Source: Metellina segmentata
Taxonomy: Eukaryota > Arthropoda > Arachnida > Araneae > Tetragnathidae
Length of the DNA stretch: 64,000 bases
NCBI GenBank assembly: GCA_947359465.1
Contig: OX375872.1
Location: 2,276,395 to 2,340,394 of the forward strand
Reading direction: 5' to 3'
Below, piece by piece: positions 10,969-21,456 of this stretch. The translations under genes were made by a program, and so were the position numbers. The first letter of the stretch is position 1. Each line of letters begins with the position of its first letter. The notes beneath the pieces were generated by a model. The model was not told the DNA's origin and did no database searches. It saw only the letters and a program-made list of their open reading frames with translations.

Positions 10969-11973
10969 ATGTCGTGTTTCATAAAACGCCTAAACAGGCA
11001 GAAAAAGAGCACGTTAAAGCAGTTAGCCGCGGAATTTGAGGTTGAGGTGTCTGACTCAGACCTAGTGAAAAACATAATCAAAGGTATTTTGGAGGCACCA
11101 GATTTCACGGAGGAAACCGCGGAGTGTTTCTTAGACAGAATAATGGAGGAGATTGAGGAGGAAAGGGAACAGAAACGTACCGAACAGGAAAGATCAGATA
11201 GGATAGTTAGAGAAGAACGGGAGTTTGTACTAGAAAAATTGCGAATGGGAAATACTCTAGAAACGGCAAGTGCAAATTCTATGGTTTCCTTACCCAGTGA
11301 GGTTTCTAATAAAAGAATTTGTCTAAAAGATCAAGTTCCCAAATTTGATCCGAGAACAGTTGATATAGCACTGTTTTTAATGATATTCGAGCGGCAAGCT
11401 CAGAAAGAAAAGGTGGAGGAGGATAGGTGGATATCCCAATTAATTCCCTTGTTGCCAGCAGACGTGGCAGAGCTAGTAGTAAAAGAACCTGTAGAGAAGG
11501 GAGACGACTACTACCACATGAAGCGAATGCTCATGAAACGCTTCAGGTTAAGCACGGTTGCCTTAAGACTAAAATTTGAGGAGCACCACAGGAAACCAGG
11601 GGCGTTGTGGTCCGATCTGGTTTACGAATTAAAAGGTTATTTAGATAATTGGTTGGAGTCGGCGGAAGTGAATGACATTCAAACGCTAAAACAGCTTATG
11701 CTCACGGAGCAATTAAAAAAAAGAGTACCCCCAGATCTCAAAGAGAGATATTTAGAAAATTGGGAGGATTTTCGAAAGGCCTCAGATCTGGCCGAAAAAT
11801 TAGATCATTATGAAAGTGTGAAGAGAACGTTCAGGAGAACTGAGATCAAAGATGGGGAAAAGAGTTTGCACGGGAAAGAGAAGTCAGAATCATATCCTAG
11901 AAAAAACTTTGAGTTTAAAGACAAGGCGGGAAGAGGAGGGAGCTCGGAAACCCTTAAACCGGACTTAAAATAA
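10969..11973 (+). CDS. gag: Gag protein of the GMR1-like gypsy element
   Basis: An uninterrupted frame of 334 codons starts at ATG 10969, right after the leader. The first 110 residues are charged, with a Glu/Arg-rich coiled-coil stretch (about residues 60-95). The middle (about 125-285) is capsid-like: VPKFDPRTVDIALFLMIFER, then LIPLLPADVAELVV, then KPGALWSDLVYELKGYLDNW, resembling the SCAN/retrotransposon gag fold of arthropod gypsy elements. The tail is basic. Gag assembles the particle in which the RNA is copied. The frame stops at 11971-11973, about 30 bp before a zinc-knuckle trace (CFQC at 12002-12013, then H and C) whose spacing is broken by small deletions, so the nucleocapsid part is lost from this product. 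Confidence 0.85.
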   Translation: MSCFIKRLNRQKKSTLKQLAAEFEVEVSDSDLVKNIIKGILEAPDFTEETAECFLDRIMEEIEEEREQKRTEQERSDRIVREEREFVLEKLRMGNTLETASANSMVSLPSEVSNKRICLKDQVPKFDPRTVDIALFLMIFERQAQKEKVEEDRWISQLIPLLPADVAELVVKEPVEKGDDYYHMKRMLMKRFRLSTVALRLKFEEHHRKPGALWSDLVYELKGYLDNWLESAEVNDIQTLKQLMLTEQLKKRVPPDLKERYLENWEDFRKASDLAEKLDHYESVKRTFRRTEIKDGEKSLHGKEKSESYPRKNFEFKDKAGRGGSSETLKPDLK

Positions 11974-12039
11974 AAATTTCGACAGAAAAAAGGAGGTAAT
12001 TTGCTTTCAATGTAGAAAGACATAAGGCCGGAATGCCCG

Positions 12040-12480
12040 TTGCTAAAAAGAAAGACAGAGGATGTAATGTGTAATAATATAGGAACTCGAACTGATTTCC
12101 ACGCGAGTTTTGCCTCTTTTTTGAATACAGTACTGGTAAACGGTATAGAACGGAGTTGCTTGCGTGATACAGGGTCAGGGATCGACTTATGCGCAAGAAG
12201 TTGGATAAAAACCGAAGATTTGTTGGGCGAAGTGACTTGGGTTAGGCAGCCCCTGGATAATGAATGCAAATGTTTGCCTTTGGCAAAGGTTACGTTCCAG
12301 GGGAAGTTTGGTTCCATAGTCACCAAAGCCGCTATTAAGCCAGATGTTTTGGATCAGGGTTTTTATCTTCTGGGAAATAAGACTGCCCAGCTTATCGAAG
12401 AGCATCTGAAAGGCCCTGTGCCTCTAAATGTGGTAGTCACGCGGAGCCAAACAAAAACAAGGGTAGATAATTCCGGCGCG
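12040..12480 (+). CDS. pro: Aspartic protease domain of the gypsy element (part of a 12040-13050 frame)
   Basis: After the broken zinc knuckle the frame from 12040 contains FLNTVLVNGIERSCLRDTGS, where D-T-G (12166-12174) is the retroviral-type protease active site. About 75 residues on, FYLLGNKTAQLIEEH matches the hydrophobic-LLG closing motif of gypsy proteases. The enzyme would dimerise and process Gag and Pol. The same frame continues without interruption through a charged linker into the integrase zinc-binding region, so protease and integrase are directly joined, as expected for the GMR1 order. The domain looks intact although its join to gag is frameshifted. Confidence 0.82.
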
Positions 12481-12699
12481 AGCCATACGAACGAGACCCC
12501 CGTAGTCAAAACCCCGAAGGCGGTAGAGGAGGACGAAAAACCCCCCGCAATTGACGAAAGCGATCGTTCCTTTTTGCCTTTAACATTACCAGAGGAAGAG
12601 AATGGCTTATCTCATATCTCTTCAGCTGTGTTCGAAGCCGCACAAAGGAATTGCGAGTCTCTCGCTGCGCTATGGGCTCGGAGTTCAGTGAATGGAGAA

Positions 12700-14053
12700 A
12701 GTGAGTTTAAAACTGTAAAAGGGAAACTAGTTCGCATTGCGTACTCAAAGAGAGGCGAACAGCGAGTTCAACTTATTATACCAATGAAATTTAGGGACAA
12801 AATGAAAGCTTTTTGTCACGAGGTAATAGCTGGACATCTGGGTGCTACTAAGACAAAAGATCGGGTATTACGTCATTACTTCTGGCCGAATTGTTACCAA
12901 GAAATTGAGCAATATGTGAGATCATATGACTCTTGTCAGCGGGTGGGGAAAAGTGGAGATAGACGAAAGGCCCCTATGAAAATAGTTCCTATAATTTCAG
13001 AAGTATTCTCTAAAATCAATATAGACGCTGTAGACGCCCCTACCAATTAGCTCAAATAACAACAAATATCTGATCACTTCCATTTGTTTAGCATCCAGAT
13101 ACCCAGATGCTATTCCGGTGGAAATTATTACCTCGGTAAAAGTAATAGACGCGTTGCTCTCAGTCTTTTCAAGGACAGAGTTCCCCAAGGAAATTCAGTG
13201 CGACCTAGGTAGCTCGTTTACAAGTGTATTGACGTCTGAATTTTTCGAAAAATTTGGCATCAGAGTGGTGCACAGTTCGGTCTGCCATCCTCAGAGTAAC
13301 CCGGTGGAGAGATGGCACTCGAGTCTTAAACGCGTTCTCAAAGTACTCTACGTAGAAACAGGTGAGGATTGGGAAAATAATTTACCATCCGCACTATTTG
13401 CATTACGAACGGTGACGCATGAAAGTTTAGGTTTCAGTCCTGCGGAACTGGTACTGGGAAAGAATTTAAGGACCCCCCAGACCATTGTGTACGAGAATTG
13501 GCTTGAACCTGAGGATTCAGACTCTAATGTGGTAGAGTACATTTTAAACCTGACAAATCGGTTAAAGAGGTGCCAAGAGTTGGCTACCGAAAGAATGGGC
13601 GAATGCCAACTAAAAAGGAAATTGTGGTATGACAAGAATGCGGTTACGAGAAATTTTAAAGTGGGAAATCAGGTTTTAGTTTTAGCTACATCTAAGCCAA
13701 ATAAAATTACAGTAAACTGGATGGGGCCTGGTAAAATTACGAGCAAAATTTCGGACACAAATTATTTGATAGACTTGCCCGAAAAACGTGACAAAAGCAC
13801 GATTTATCACGTTAACTTAATGAAACCCTATCATAGCAGGGCCGAGTGTGTCAATCTGATTATCGATGAAGAGCACGAAGAGGTAGAGCATGAAGCTGAG
13901 ATCCCCTATCCGCTACAAGACCCCACTCATTTCGATTTGCAAGAAATTGTAATGGAGAGCCGACTTGATGAGCGCGCGTCTGATATCCAGATCGAAAGAT
14001 TCGGGGAAATGCTAAAAACTTATAGAAAGGTGTTCTCTTCGGACCAAGGGTAA
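12700..14053 (+). pseudogene. int: Integrase of the gypsy element, located upstream of RT; frameshifted
   Basis: The zinc-binding domain reads CHEVIAGHLGATKTKDRVLR and FWPNCYQEIEQYVRSYDSC. The first Cys of the H2C2 motif is Tyr (TAT at 12925-12927). The catalytic core has Asp in INIDAVD (13024-13026), a frame break at 13050 (stop) resuming as NNNKYLITSICLASRYPDA, Asp in IQCDLGSSF (13202-13204) and Glu in HPQSNPVERWH (13307-13309). One residue seems missing between the last two, giving D-x34-E. The C-terminal GPY/F-like domain has FKVGNQVLVL, WMGPGKI and STIYHVNLMKPYHSR. The frame runs on to FGEMLKTYRKVFSS, the usual lead-in to a gypsy RT, and stops at 14051-14053. This adjacency shows the order is native to the element and not a patchwork. 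Confidence 0.9.
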
Positions 14054-14060
14054 TACCGCA

Positions 14061-15359
14061 TTGATAAAAATGGGCATCGAACTGACCAGTGAGGTTTCGG
14101 TGCGCACCAGGCCATATCGCATGTCTCCTAGACAAGTAAACATCTTGCGAAATGAGATTCAGAGACTGTTGGCTTTGGGGGTGATCGAGGTAGGTCAATC
14201 GGATTATGCCTCTCCAATGATCTTAGTAGAGAGCCCAGGTAGGGACCCTAGACCATGTGTGGATTATCGAAAGCTAAACGCAATCACCCGAACCCAATTT
14301 TTCCCTTTACCTCATATCGAAGAGGTAGTGGAAAAAGTAAGTGCCGCCCCTTTCATCACCGTCATGGATTTGACAAAGGGATACTTTCAAATACCTCTTA
14401 CTGAAAGAGCGCAAAGATATGCAGCATTCGTGACGCCTTTTGGGATGTTTATCCCTAAGAAAATGATGTTTGGTCTGGTTAATGCCCCCTTTTATTTCTG
14501 CAAATTGATGGCCCAGGTGTTAGGCGGACTGGAAAAATTTGCGGCCCCTTATATAGACGATATCGCGGTATTTTCCCCAACTTGGGAAGAACACCTTAAG
14601 GATGTTGGCAGGGTATTGCGCAAATTGGGAGAAGCTATGTTAACGGTCAAACCGGCCAAGTGCCGTTTTGCACAGGACCATGTCAAGTTTCTGGGGCATG
14701 AAGTTGGATCCGGGAAAAGGTCGCCAAACGAGGCGAAAATTAAGGCGATCCAAGAATTTTCCACTCCTACCACTAAAACCCAAATTCGGTCATTTTTAGG
14801 AGTGGTGGGTTATTACTCCAGATATATCCCGAATTACTCGGTTATTGCCGCCCCTTTGACAAGTGCTTTGAAAGGAAGGGTGACAAAAGAAAAGGTGATT
14901 TGGACAGACGAATGCGATCAGGCATTTAAGAACCTAAAATCGAAGCTTGTCCAAAATCCGGTATTATATGCTCCGGATTATACTAAGGAATTTCTAGTAC
15001 AAACGGATGCGAGCGCAACAGGTGCGGGAATTGTACTGCCCCAGAACCTAGAAGGCGAGGAGCACCCTATTTTGTTTTTGAGAAAAAAGTTATCGTGAGC
15101 AGAGCAGAACTACCGTACAGTGGAGCGAGAGTTGGCTGCCATTGTATATGGATTACAGAAATTAAATTACTATTTGGACGGACAAAAATTTAAAATTGAA
15201 ACGGACCACAACCCACTGACTTTCCTAAATAAAATGATGGGGAGCAATTCACGGCTGACTCGATGGGCTCTATGTTTGCAGCAATACAATTTCACAATTC
15301 TTCACAGAGCCGGGAAAAACAACGGAAATGCCGATGGTCTGAGTAGACAGCCTCCTTAA
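14061..15359 (+). pseudogene. pol: Reverse transcriptase and RNase H of the gypsy element, one in-frame stop
   Basis: The frame from 14061 joins the integrase frame by a single-base shift near 14050. RT motifs appear in order: PYRMSPRQVNILRNEIQRLL, VIEVGQSDYASPMILV, CVDYRKLNAITRTQFFPLP, VMDLTKGYFQIPL (first catalytic Asp, 14367-14369), MMFGLVNAPFYF, YIDDIAVF (14550-14573), and FLGVVGYYSRYIPNYS of the connection region. RNase H follows with LVQTDASATGAGIVL, then TGA at 15096-15098, then AEQNYRTVERELAAIVYGL, IETDHNPLTFL and NGNADGLSRQPP, ending at TAA 15357-15359. Restriction to one stop suggests the copy died recently relative to its neighbours. Nothing resembling integrase follows. Confidence 0.92.
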
Positions 15360-15782
15360 AAAAATTTTTGATGAAATTATAATGGGTTAGTGTATAAGAT
15401 GAATTTTAAATTGTGTAAATTTTTGTTTTGTGTCAGTTAATGTTTGTTTTTGGTTCAGAGAATGGCTTTGTAAAGCCAATGTAAAAATATTTTCTTGGGT
15501 TAGCATTCTGTGCAGAGTGATTTGTTTCAAATGTAGATAAACTTAAGTAATTAATCTCTGCATCGGATTGATAAAACCCTTTATCGAAAAGTAGGAGAGC
15601 AGAGTTATTTAACTGTCTCGTGGAGTGCTAGAGTTTTAGTTTAAATGGTTTGAGCCTAAAACTATTTCCTAGAGAGATTCCTATACTGAGCAGAAGTGGG
15701 CCTTTTGTTAAAGAATTAGTTAAAATTTCCTATTGCTATGTGATAGTGTATCACTATTGTAAAGGAACTGTGAGGAATTTAA
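15360..15782 (+). other. 3' untranslated part of the gypsy element
   Basis: AT-rich sequence between the RNase H stop and the inverted LTR segment. A purine-rich AAAAGTAGGAGAGCAGAG at about 15588 could be the polypurine tract but is not adjacent to a clear TG start. No coding capacity; no env-like frame. Confidence 0.4.
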
Positions 15783-16005
15783 GCGCAGACCCAGCACTCT
15801 CTGCTCCAAGCCTCGAAGCTCCGGTCCGTGGGAAAAACCCTTGGGCAGTTTTCCACCGCCTCAAAACTCAACTGCAAGATAGGAGCTCCCCTGCCTTTTC
15901 AGTTCTATCCCCACAGAGGGGCTGGCCATTGTCCCACAAGGAACGATTTCAGCCAGCCAGGCGACTGGTGAAACAAGAGGTCCTTGTCTCACTACGCCAC
16001 ACTGG
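15783..16005 (-). repeat. Right arm of the inverted repeat
   Basis: It begins CGCAGACCCAGCACTCTCTG and runs to about TCACTACGCCACACTGG, the inverse of 9868-10062. The surrounding bases look like a 3' LTR in direct orientation: AATAAA at 16007 downstream, and a weak direct match of GTGTATC upstream at about 15748 to about 9880. The arm itself therefore appears flipped within the LTR. Confidence 0.8.
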
Positions 16006-16527
16006 CAATAAAAATATTCCATCCAGGTTTTCCATTTTTGTAAGTTTAAAGCAATATAATCCTTCATGTTTAATAATTGTTAAAGAAGATTTATTTTAAA
16101 ATTTATTTTGTCCCATTGAGTTATTATTTAGGAAATTGGAACCATATTTAATTATTTGAAGAGAAAATGATTTTTGAAAGAAAAATTTACCACTCAACTG
16201 AATGCCATTGATTTGCCTACTTGCCCCCACAACATAAAGAAAAAAATTATCAATCCATTTATAAATTTCAGACTTAAAATATTTGGAGTAAAAAAAAGAA
16301 AAAAGCAAGTAAATAATATCAAATAATTGTTACAATGTTTGATCTTTTTCTTTGTCAAATAAACAATTTAAGCACTTTGGGCATTTAAATAAATTAAGCA
16401 AAATTGATACTCACATTGCAAGATATATGCTATGAATATTTGTTATGACTGTAAAACTGTCTTACTAAACTGAAATTTATAGCATTAAAAATTATTTTAT
16501 TTTGAATTGTGTTTGTATATATTTATT
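16006..16527. other. End of the gypsy 3' LTR and AT-rich spacer
   Basis: The first 80 bp contain the AATAAA at about 16007 and a TGTTTAATAATTGTTA string resembling the 5' LTR end. The rest is AT-rich with no gene seen. Confidence 0.3.
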
Positions 16528-17290
16528 ACTAGCCACTGCGTGGTTAGCTCGGCGTTGCCCGTGTCGCAAACCAACACCACGGGCAACACCGAGATATAAG
16601 GTATTATTCTGGTGTCAAATTTTCTGAAGATTTCAAATCCGTTGAAATTTTTAATCTATCTTTAACGAATCCGCTTTTACGATAAAGAACTAAACAATGC
16701 CTCTCAAAATGTTTTTTATTTTTTGCTCTCCACTGCGGCAGAACATGTAATCTGTTTTTTTTTTAAAGCGAAGAGCGCGAAATGCAATCTGTTTATTTTT
16801 GGAAAGGGAAAGTTACCGTGACGTCACAATCTCGTGCGAAAAAATATAAAAGATATATTCAATTTAAATGTTTTTTTTATTTAAAGAAAATCAAATTTTT
16901 AGGTATGGATCTAAGGTGAAATTTTCCGCAGATTTCAAATCCGCTGAAATTTTTACTCTATCTTTAACGGTCTAGGAGATAGAAAAAGAACTAATTGACT
17001 CCAGTTAAAAGATTGTTTTTATCATCTGGTAGAAAAGTTATTCATCCGCGCACCAGAAACGAAAACAATAAATTTAGAATCTGTGATATCTTCTATGCTG
17101 TAGCATTCAATAATGATTAAATTTCATTAAATTGATTAAAAAATTTTCTAGATTGAATTTTAAAATTCGCCGCGATCCAAAAATTTCGGACTACCTGTGT
17201 GCCAAACCTCATTGCTGTAAGTGCCATAGATTCTTCAGGATTTTGCGAGCAAACAGACAAACACTTCCTTTTATAATAGTAGAGATACTA
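16528..17290 (+). repeat. Dispersed repeat family, near full-length copy
   Basis: It starts TACTAGCCACTGCGTGGTTA and GCTCGGCGTTGCCCGTG, with a hairpin (GTTGCCCGTG at 16553 pairing CACGGGCAAC at about 16577). It ends near CTTTTATAATAGTAGAGATA after ACAGACAAACAC. Inside it carries GTGACGTCACAATCTCGTGC and two copies of a core GATTTCAAATCCG-TGAAATTTTTA (16629 and 16930). Related pieces lie at 34776, 50128-52150 and 61735-62280. The ends recall the 5' and 3' tails of short arthropod retroposons, but no coding part or poly-A shows its class. Confidence 0.7.
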
Positions 17291-18149
17291 TTGTATTCTT
17301 TAATGTATAGGGATGGAGGGAATATATTGTTTGATTACCATGATTTTTTTCATTAAAATATTTTGCGTTTTAATGCTTTTAAATTTATTAAACATTTTTA
17401 TTTAATTTAACAAGTTTCTTTTATGCCCTACGTTTAAAAAAACTTTTATTCAAATATAAATCAACAATTAAAAAATAAAATATTTTATAGCTTCATTAAT
17501 GACTGTATGGGTTTTATCTCAGTAAAATTGGGTTTAAAAACAAATGAGCCATAATTTGAAATTAAAATAGGTGATTTAAAAATTGCTTAGTTCAGTTCTT
17601 ACATTTTTTTAAGTATGAGTATATTAGCTGTTAGTGTCCAGTTAGGTAAAAATACAATTATTTTAAAAACAATTATTTAAAAATACAATTTTTTTTAAGG
17701 CCTAAATCTCTGGAAAACAAATCATGCGATTATTGAAGAAATAATTTTCCTTTACTTAAAATAACTACTCAGCTTACTGACATTTATATAAATACAGTGA
17801 GTTAACTACAACACTTAATTAAAAATAGAACCCAATTGTAAATTATAGTTTTTCTTAAAAAATGCAATATTTATTTTTCAAATATTAATTTTTCATATAT
17901 AAAAAATGTTATTGCTTTTAATTAGAGCTACAACCTTTCTAAATAAGTGTGTAAAATTTTAAACTCGTAACTGCATTAGTTAAAAAGTTATAGACACTTT
18001 TCTGATTCAAGACACAATAAAAATTACGCGCTTCAAAGTAGGTGTCGAAATTTTTGGTTTTCAAAGTGTGAAGATTCCTGATGCTTATATCAAGTTGCAT
18101 TGGTTCCTCCTGGTTCTCATATCAAGCATATTTAAACACCTATCAACGA
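17291..18149. other. AT-rich, no gene seen
   Basis: Long A/T runs without recognisable coding or repeat structure. The right end may hold decayed upstream parts of the transposase tail that follows. Confidence 0.35.
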
Positions 18150-18573
18150 ATCGCATTTGGCAAAAATATTGCCAATTTACCAAAGACTCTCTTCAACTGA
18201 ACTGTTACAACGTTCTGTACGGTGTACCACACAAAACTCTAATGTAAGCCTGTACAGTGTTATATGGAGTAAGTGCTCAAAGCAAAGTTGTGCTTCACTA
18301 CAACGTGTTAAGATTGCTATTTGTGATGCTATCACAGATTTCAATGTGGATACTCTAAAAGCTGTAGAAGGTTTTCAAAAAGAAAACAATCTTTCATTGA
18401 GTGTGCATTCTAAACATCTTGCTATCTATAAAGACAATCGTAGAATATAGTTAAGAAGTAGAAAGAAGACAGTAGTTTATTTACTAGCTCAGAAAAAAAT
18501 TAAAACTGCACGGCTACGTAGACAAAAAAAAATTGAGCTAAAAAAAGAAGGAATTTTGAATAAATTTGGCTAA
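18150..18573 (+). pseudogene. C-terminal fragment of an unnamed transposase-like protein
   Basis: The frame reads TTQNSNVSLYSVIWSKCSKQ, then LQRVKIAICDAITDFN, an in-frame TAG (18448-18450), then a strongly basic tail KKIKTARLRRQKKIELKKEG ending at TAA 18571-18573. The pattern N-x-S-x-x-x-x-IW-x-x-C/x-K, followed by a helix with AV..A...FN and a lysine-rich tail, is one I remember from transposon-borne proteins of insects and cnidarians; I cannot name the superfamily with confidence. About 140 codons survive. The lack of any upstream catalytic region suggests a truncated copy. Confidence 0.45.
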
Positions 18574-20096
18574 TTTTTAATGTACACACTGATTAATGCT
18601 TTTCCAATTATATTTTTAATTTGTGTAAAGTATACTAAAAAAAAATATTCAAAACTAATATATTATGTATTGATGAATTTTTGAATGAAACGAAAATGAA
18701 ATGTTTTTAAACTTCAACTAAATTAACTTATTCTTACGGTTTATATTTTAGTTATAAGGTTTAAATTTGAGTGAAAATGCTTTGAATTGCTTTAATTGGC
18801 ATGGAAATCAACATATTAATTCCAGATAGCTCTGAGTTTTGTAAATATTTTTTATGCGGGTTTTAAAACTTTAAAAGCATTTTTCTCAGCTTTGGTTTTT
18901 TTGGCACTATAAGGTATTCAAAATGCTAAGGCTTTTTATGTATCAAAGAAAAAGCTTCCAAACTTTTCCCACTTGTTTTTATATGTCTTTAGAATAAAAC
19001 TGTGTATAGATTTACATCTAAGTGCTATATTTATTTTTTTAAATAGTTAAATATAAAGTTTTCATTTTTCGGTGGTTTTTGTATCATTTTAGCTTTAAAA
19101 AATTGTATAAAATTAACTATGTTCTTGATTTAAAAATACATACACAGTTTTGTTAAGTATGTTTGAAATAAAGTTAAGAAAAAAATTGAAGCAAGATAAT
19201 GAAAATTGAAAAAGAAGTAGCATTTATAAAATATTCAAAAAAAATTATGAAAATTGAATTTTTTTTAAAAATAGCAATTTTGACAAGATTGTTTCTTCTA
19301 AAATCAACTTATTATTTGCAAAACAATAAAAAAAAAATATTTTAATTCTATAATAAAAAATGAAGAAAATTTTAAAAATGGTACCTCGTCCCTTTAGTTA
19401 AAAAAAAAATCAATTTTTCAAATACAAACAATTTTTCAAATACAAACAATTTTTCAAAATTGATAATTTAATAGTTTTTGAAAATCAAGAATTTCCAAAA
19501 TTTTTGTTCAGATCGTTGATTGTTTATTAAAATTATGTAAAATCTACAGTTGCTTTATTTGTTGAAAACAACGATAAAATGTTTGAGAAAAAAGTTGCTT
19601 TAATTTGATGGAATAAGTCGTCATTCTTATTCCACTTAAATTTACTAAGAAAACCTAACTGCGCCACTAGCGCGATTTTTCGCCAAAGTAGCTTGGACTC
19701 CGATGATTGAAGGCACTCGCTTGAATACTTTCTTCCGATCTGCACATGCGTAGTAACATGTTGTCGCCATTCATTTGGGGACCGTGTCTTGAACTATTCC
19801 TGTTTTACAGCATCTGGAAACTGTTTTCGCACTTATGAATCACTCTGTATTATTATACTTACATGCAAGTGCAAACGATCCTAGAATTAGTATCCGAGGT
19901 TTGTCCGATGCTTTTTAAACTCTTGGTTGCCCCTAAAATCGCAATAATAATTTTTTCAATTTTTAATTTAGTAATTATTATTTCATACTACAAACTATTT
20001 TTTAAATAAAATATTGAGTGGATTTTATTTGGGTGATTTTTTAACAGTAACATGGTACAGAATACCAGCGATATAGAGATATTATTTAGGAAGATA
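18574..20096. other. AT-rich, no gene seen
   Basis: Low-complexity A/T sequence. A short CAATTTTTCAAATACAAA tandem occurs at about 19410-19455. Open frames here (for example 19533-19745, minus) have no family signature. Confidence 0.4.
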
Positions 20097-20277
20097 TCTC
20101 TCTATATTAAAAAAATGTTACCGCCGCCGACGCCGCAGGATTGAAAACTGTGTTGTTTAGCTCGATTCTTAGACAGTTTCCCGAGAAAGTACTGATCGGA
20201 AAAAAACAAAATTAACATGGTTTGTTCTTCATCGTATTCCCTTGACAATTATTAAGATTTTTTTCCGATGCGGCTAT
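20097..20277 (+). repeat. Dispersed repeat copy A (TCTCTCTATATTA...GATGCGGCT)
   Basis: About 180 bp starting TCTCTCTATATTAAAAAAA, with GTTACCGCCGCCGACGCCGC and TTTAGCTCGATTCTTAGAC, ending TTTTTTTCCGATGCGGCTAT. A second copy sits at 44627-44804, where it clearly interrupts a hAT gene, so the unit is mobile. A partial, more diverged copy occurs near 21003-21135. Confidence 0.72.
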
Positions 20278-20500
20278 TAGTTTAGGGTTTATTAAGTGTC
20301 AAAATTGAAGAAGCGAAATTTCTTCCGCGAGTGAGCAAAACACATACAAATTTTCAGTCTTCAGTCGTGAGTTTTTTTTAAGAGTACCTCTCAACGTAAA
20401 TTTTTGCAGTTCGTCGAGTTTTTTTTTAAATTTCAATTTGGTTATTGATAATATTTTTTTGAAATTCGGGAAAAATCGGCACATTTATGTTACTTTTTTT

Positions 20501-20865
20501 TTAACTGCCGTATCTATATCTTATTACTATTAGTTTTTAATTTTTAAAATATCGCAGTATACCTCAGAATATACTCTTTCTTACGGTACTATTATTTTTG
20601 AAATCGGTTAATAATTAAATTGGATGCGATCAAAAGTGGGTCATACAAAATTCGGAATCTTTGGATATTTTCGCTACTTTTTGTTACAACCGTTAACTAA
20701 AACTGTCATATCTATATCGTATTACTATTAGTTTTTTATTTTGAAAATAGCGCAGTATACCTCAGACTGTACTCTTTCTTACGGTACCATTATTTTTAAA
20801 ATTGGTTCATAAATAAATTCGATGCAATCAAAAGTTGGTGACATAAATTTCGTATTTTTTATTTC
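20501..20865 (+). repeat. Tandem duplication, period about 193 bp, two copies
   Basis: Copy 1 starts at about 20504 and copy 2 at about 20697. Both share ATATCTATATC-TATTACTATTAG, CGCAGTATACCTCAGA-TGTACTCTTTCTTACGG with small differences, and GATGC(G/A)ATCAAAAGT. They have diverged noticeably. No coding potential. Confidence 0.75.
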
Positions 20866-21186
20866 GCGGAGCAAATCCGCGGAGCTTTTCAAGATTGTAA
20901 TCTTGACTATCGGGTTTGCCAGATATCAAATTTATCGTAGCAACAATTGCCATAAAAACGATTTCTTTTTATTTGGCGAGGTATAAAAGCTCGCTTTTTC
21001 CCCTCTGATCTCAGACGGTTTACCGATAAAGTACAAAGTACACATCGTAAAGTTTGAAGATTAACAGGGTTTACTTAAAATTGTTCAGGGAACAAGATGC
21101 AGAAGATTTTTTACTCATGCGGCTATTAGTTTAGGTTGCATTAAGTGTTAAAGCAAAAAAGAGTGAAATCACTTGCGTAAGAGGTA

Positions 21187-21456
21187 TTGGTTTGCGAAGC
21201 AAACCAAACGGGATTGCGTAGCAATCCCCGGGGGTCGGCGAGCGTAAGCGAGCAGGGGGCGAAGCCCTCGCTGTGACGTGATGGACCGTAAAGTGAAATC
21301 AGCATAATACAAATTATTCAGATAGTTTCACTCTGTGAAAGGAATGTTGGTTTGCGAGGCAAACCAAATGCCATATGTAAAAGGAGTGTTGGTTTGCGAA
21401 GCAAACCAAATGGGATTGCGTAGCAATCCCCGGGGGTTGGCGAGCGTAAGCGAGTT
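21187..21456. repeat. Array of GC-rich mini-hairpins (GCGAAGC / GCGTAGC)
   Basis: Successive short palindromes: TTGGTTTGCGAAGCAAACCAA (21187-21207), GGGATTGCGTAGCAATCCC (21210-21228), GGCGAGCGTAAGCGAGC (21237-21253) and GGGGCGAAGCCC (about 21256-21267). The set is repeated less completely at 21348-21368 (GCGAGGC variant), 21389-21409, 21412-21430 and 21439-21455. Each folds into a stem closed by a GAA, GTA or TAA-type loop. The same TTTGCTTCGCAAA element appears once at about 34840. The composition contrasts sharply with the AT-rich surroundings. Confidence 0.85.

Larger units (their letters stand above)
9868..16090 (+). mobile_element. Ty3/gypsy LTR retrotransposon with GMR1-type pol order
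   Basis: A nearly full-length element: leader, gag, then a pol region ordered protease, integrase, reverse transcriptase, RNase H, with no integrase after RNase H. In ordinary Ty3/gypsy elements integrase is last. Integrase before RT is the copia order and, among gypsy-type RTs, marks the GMR1 group, first described from deuterostomes. The 5' LTR appears to end near 10318 and has an AATAAA at about 10222; a candidate 3' LTR has an AATAAA at about 16007. The two ends share about 200 bp in inverted, not direct, orientation (separate entry), so exact LTR borders and a target duplication could not be fixed. A handful of frameshifts and stops imply an old but not ancient insertion. Confidence 0.85.

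Noticed and set aside
15360..15782. Envelope gene after pol
   Set aside because: No open frame, signal peptide or membrane segment; the region is a short AT-rich untranslated stretch.
20097..20277. Helitron assignment
   Set aside because: TC start and A/T context fit, but there is no CTRR end with a preceding hairpin, and no Rep/helicase was seen.
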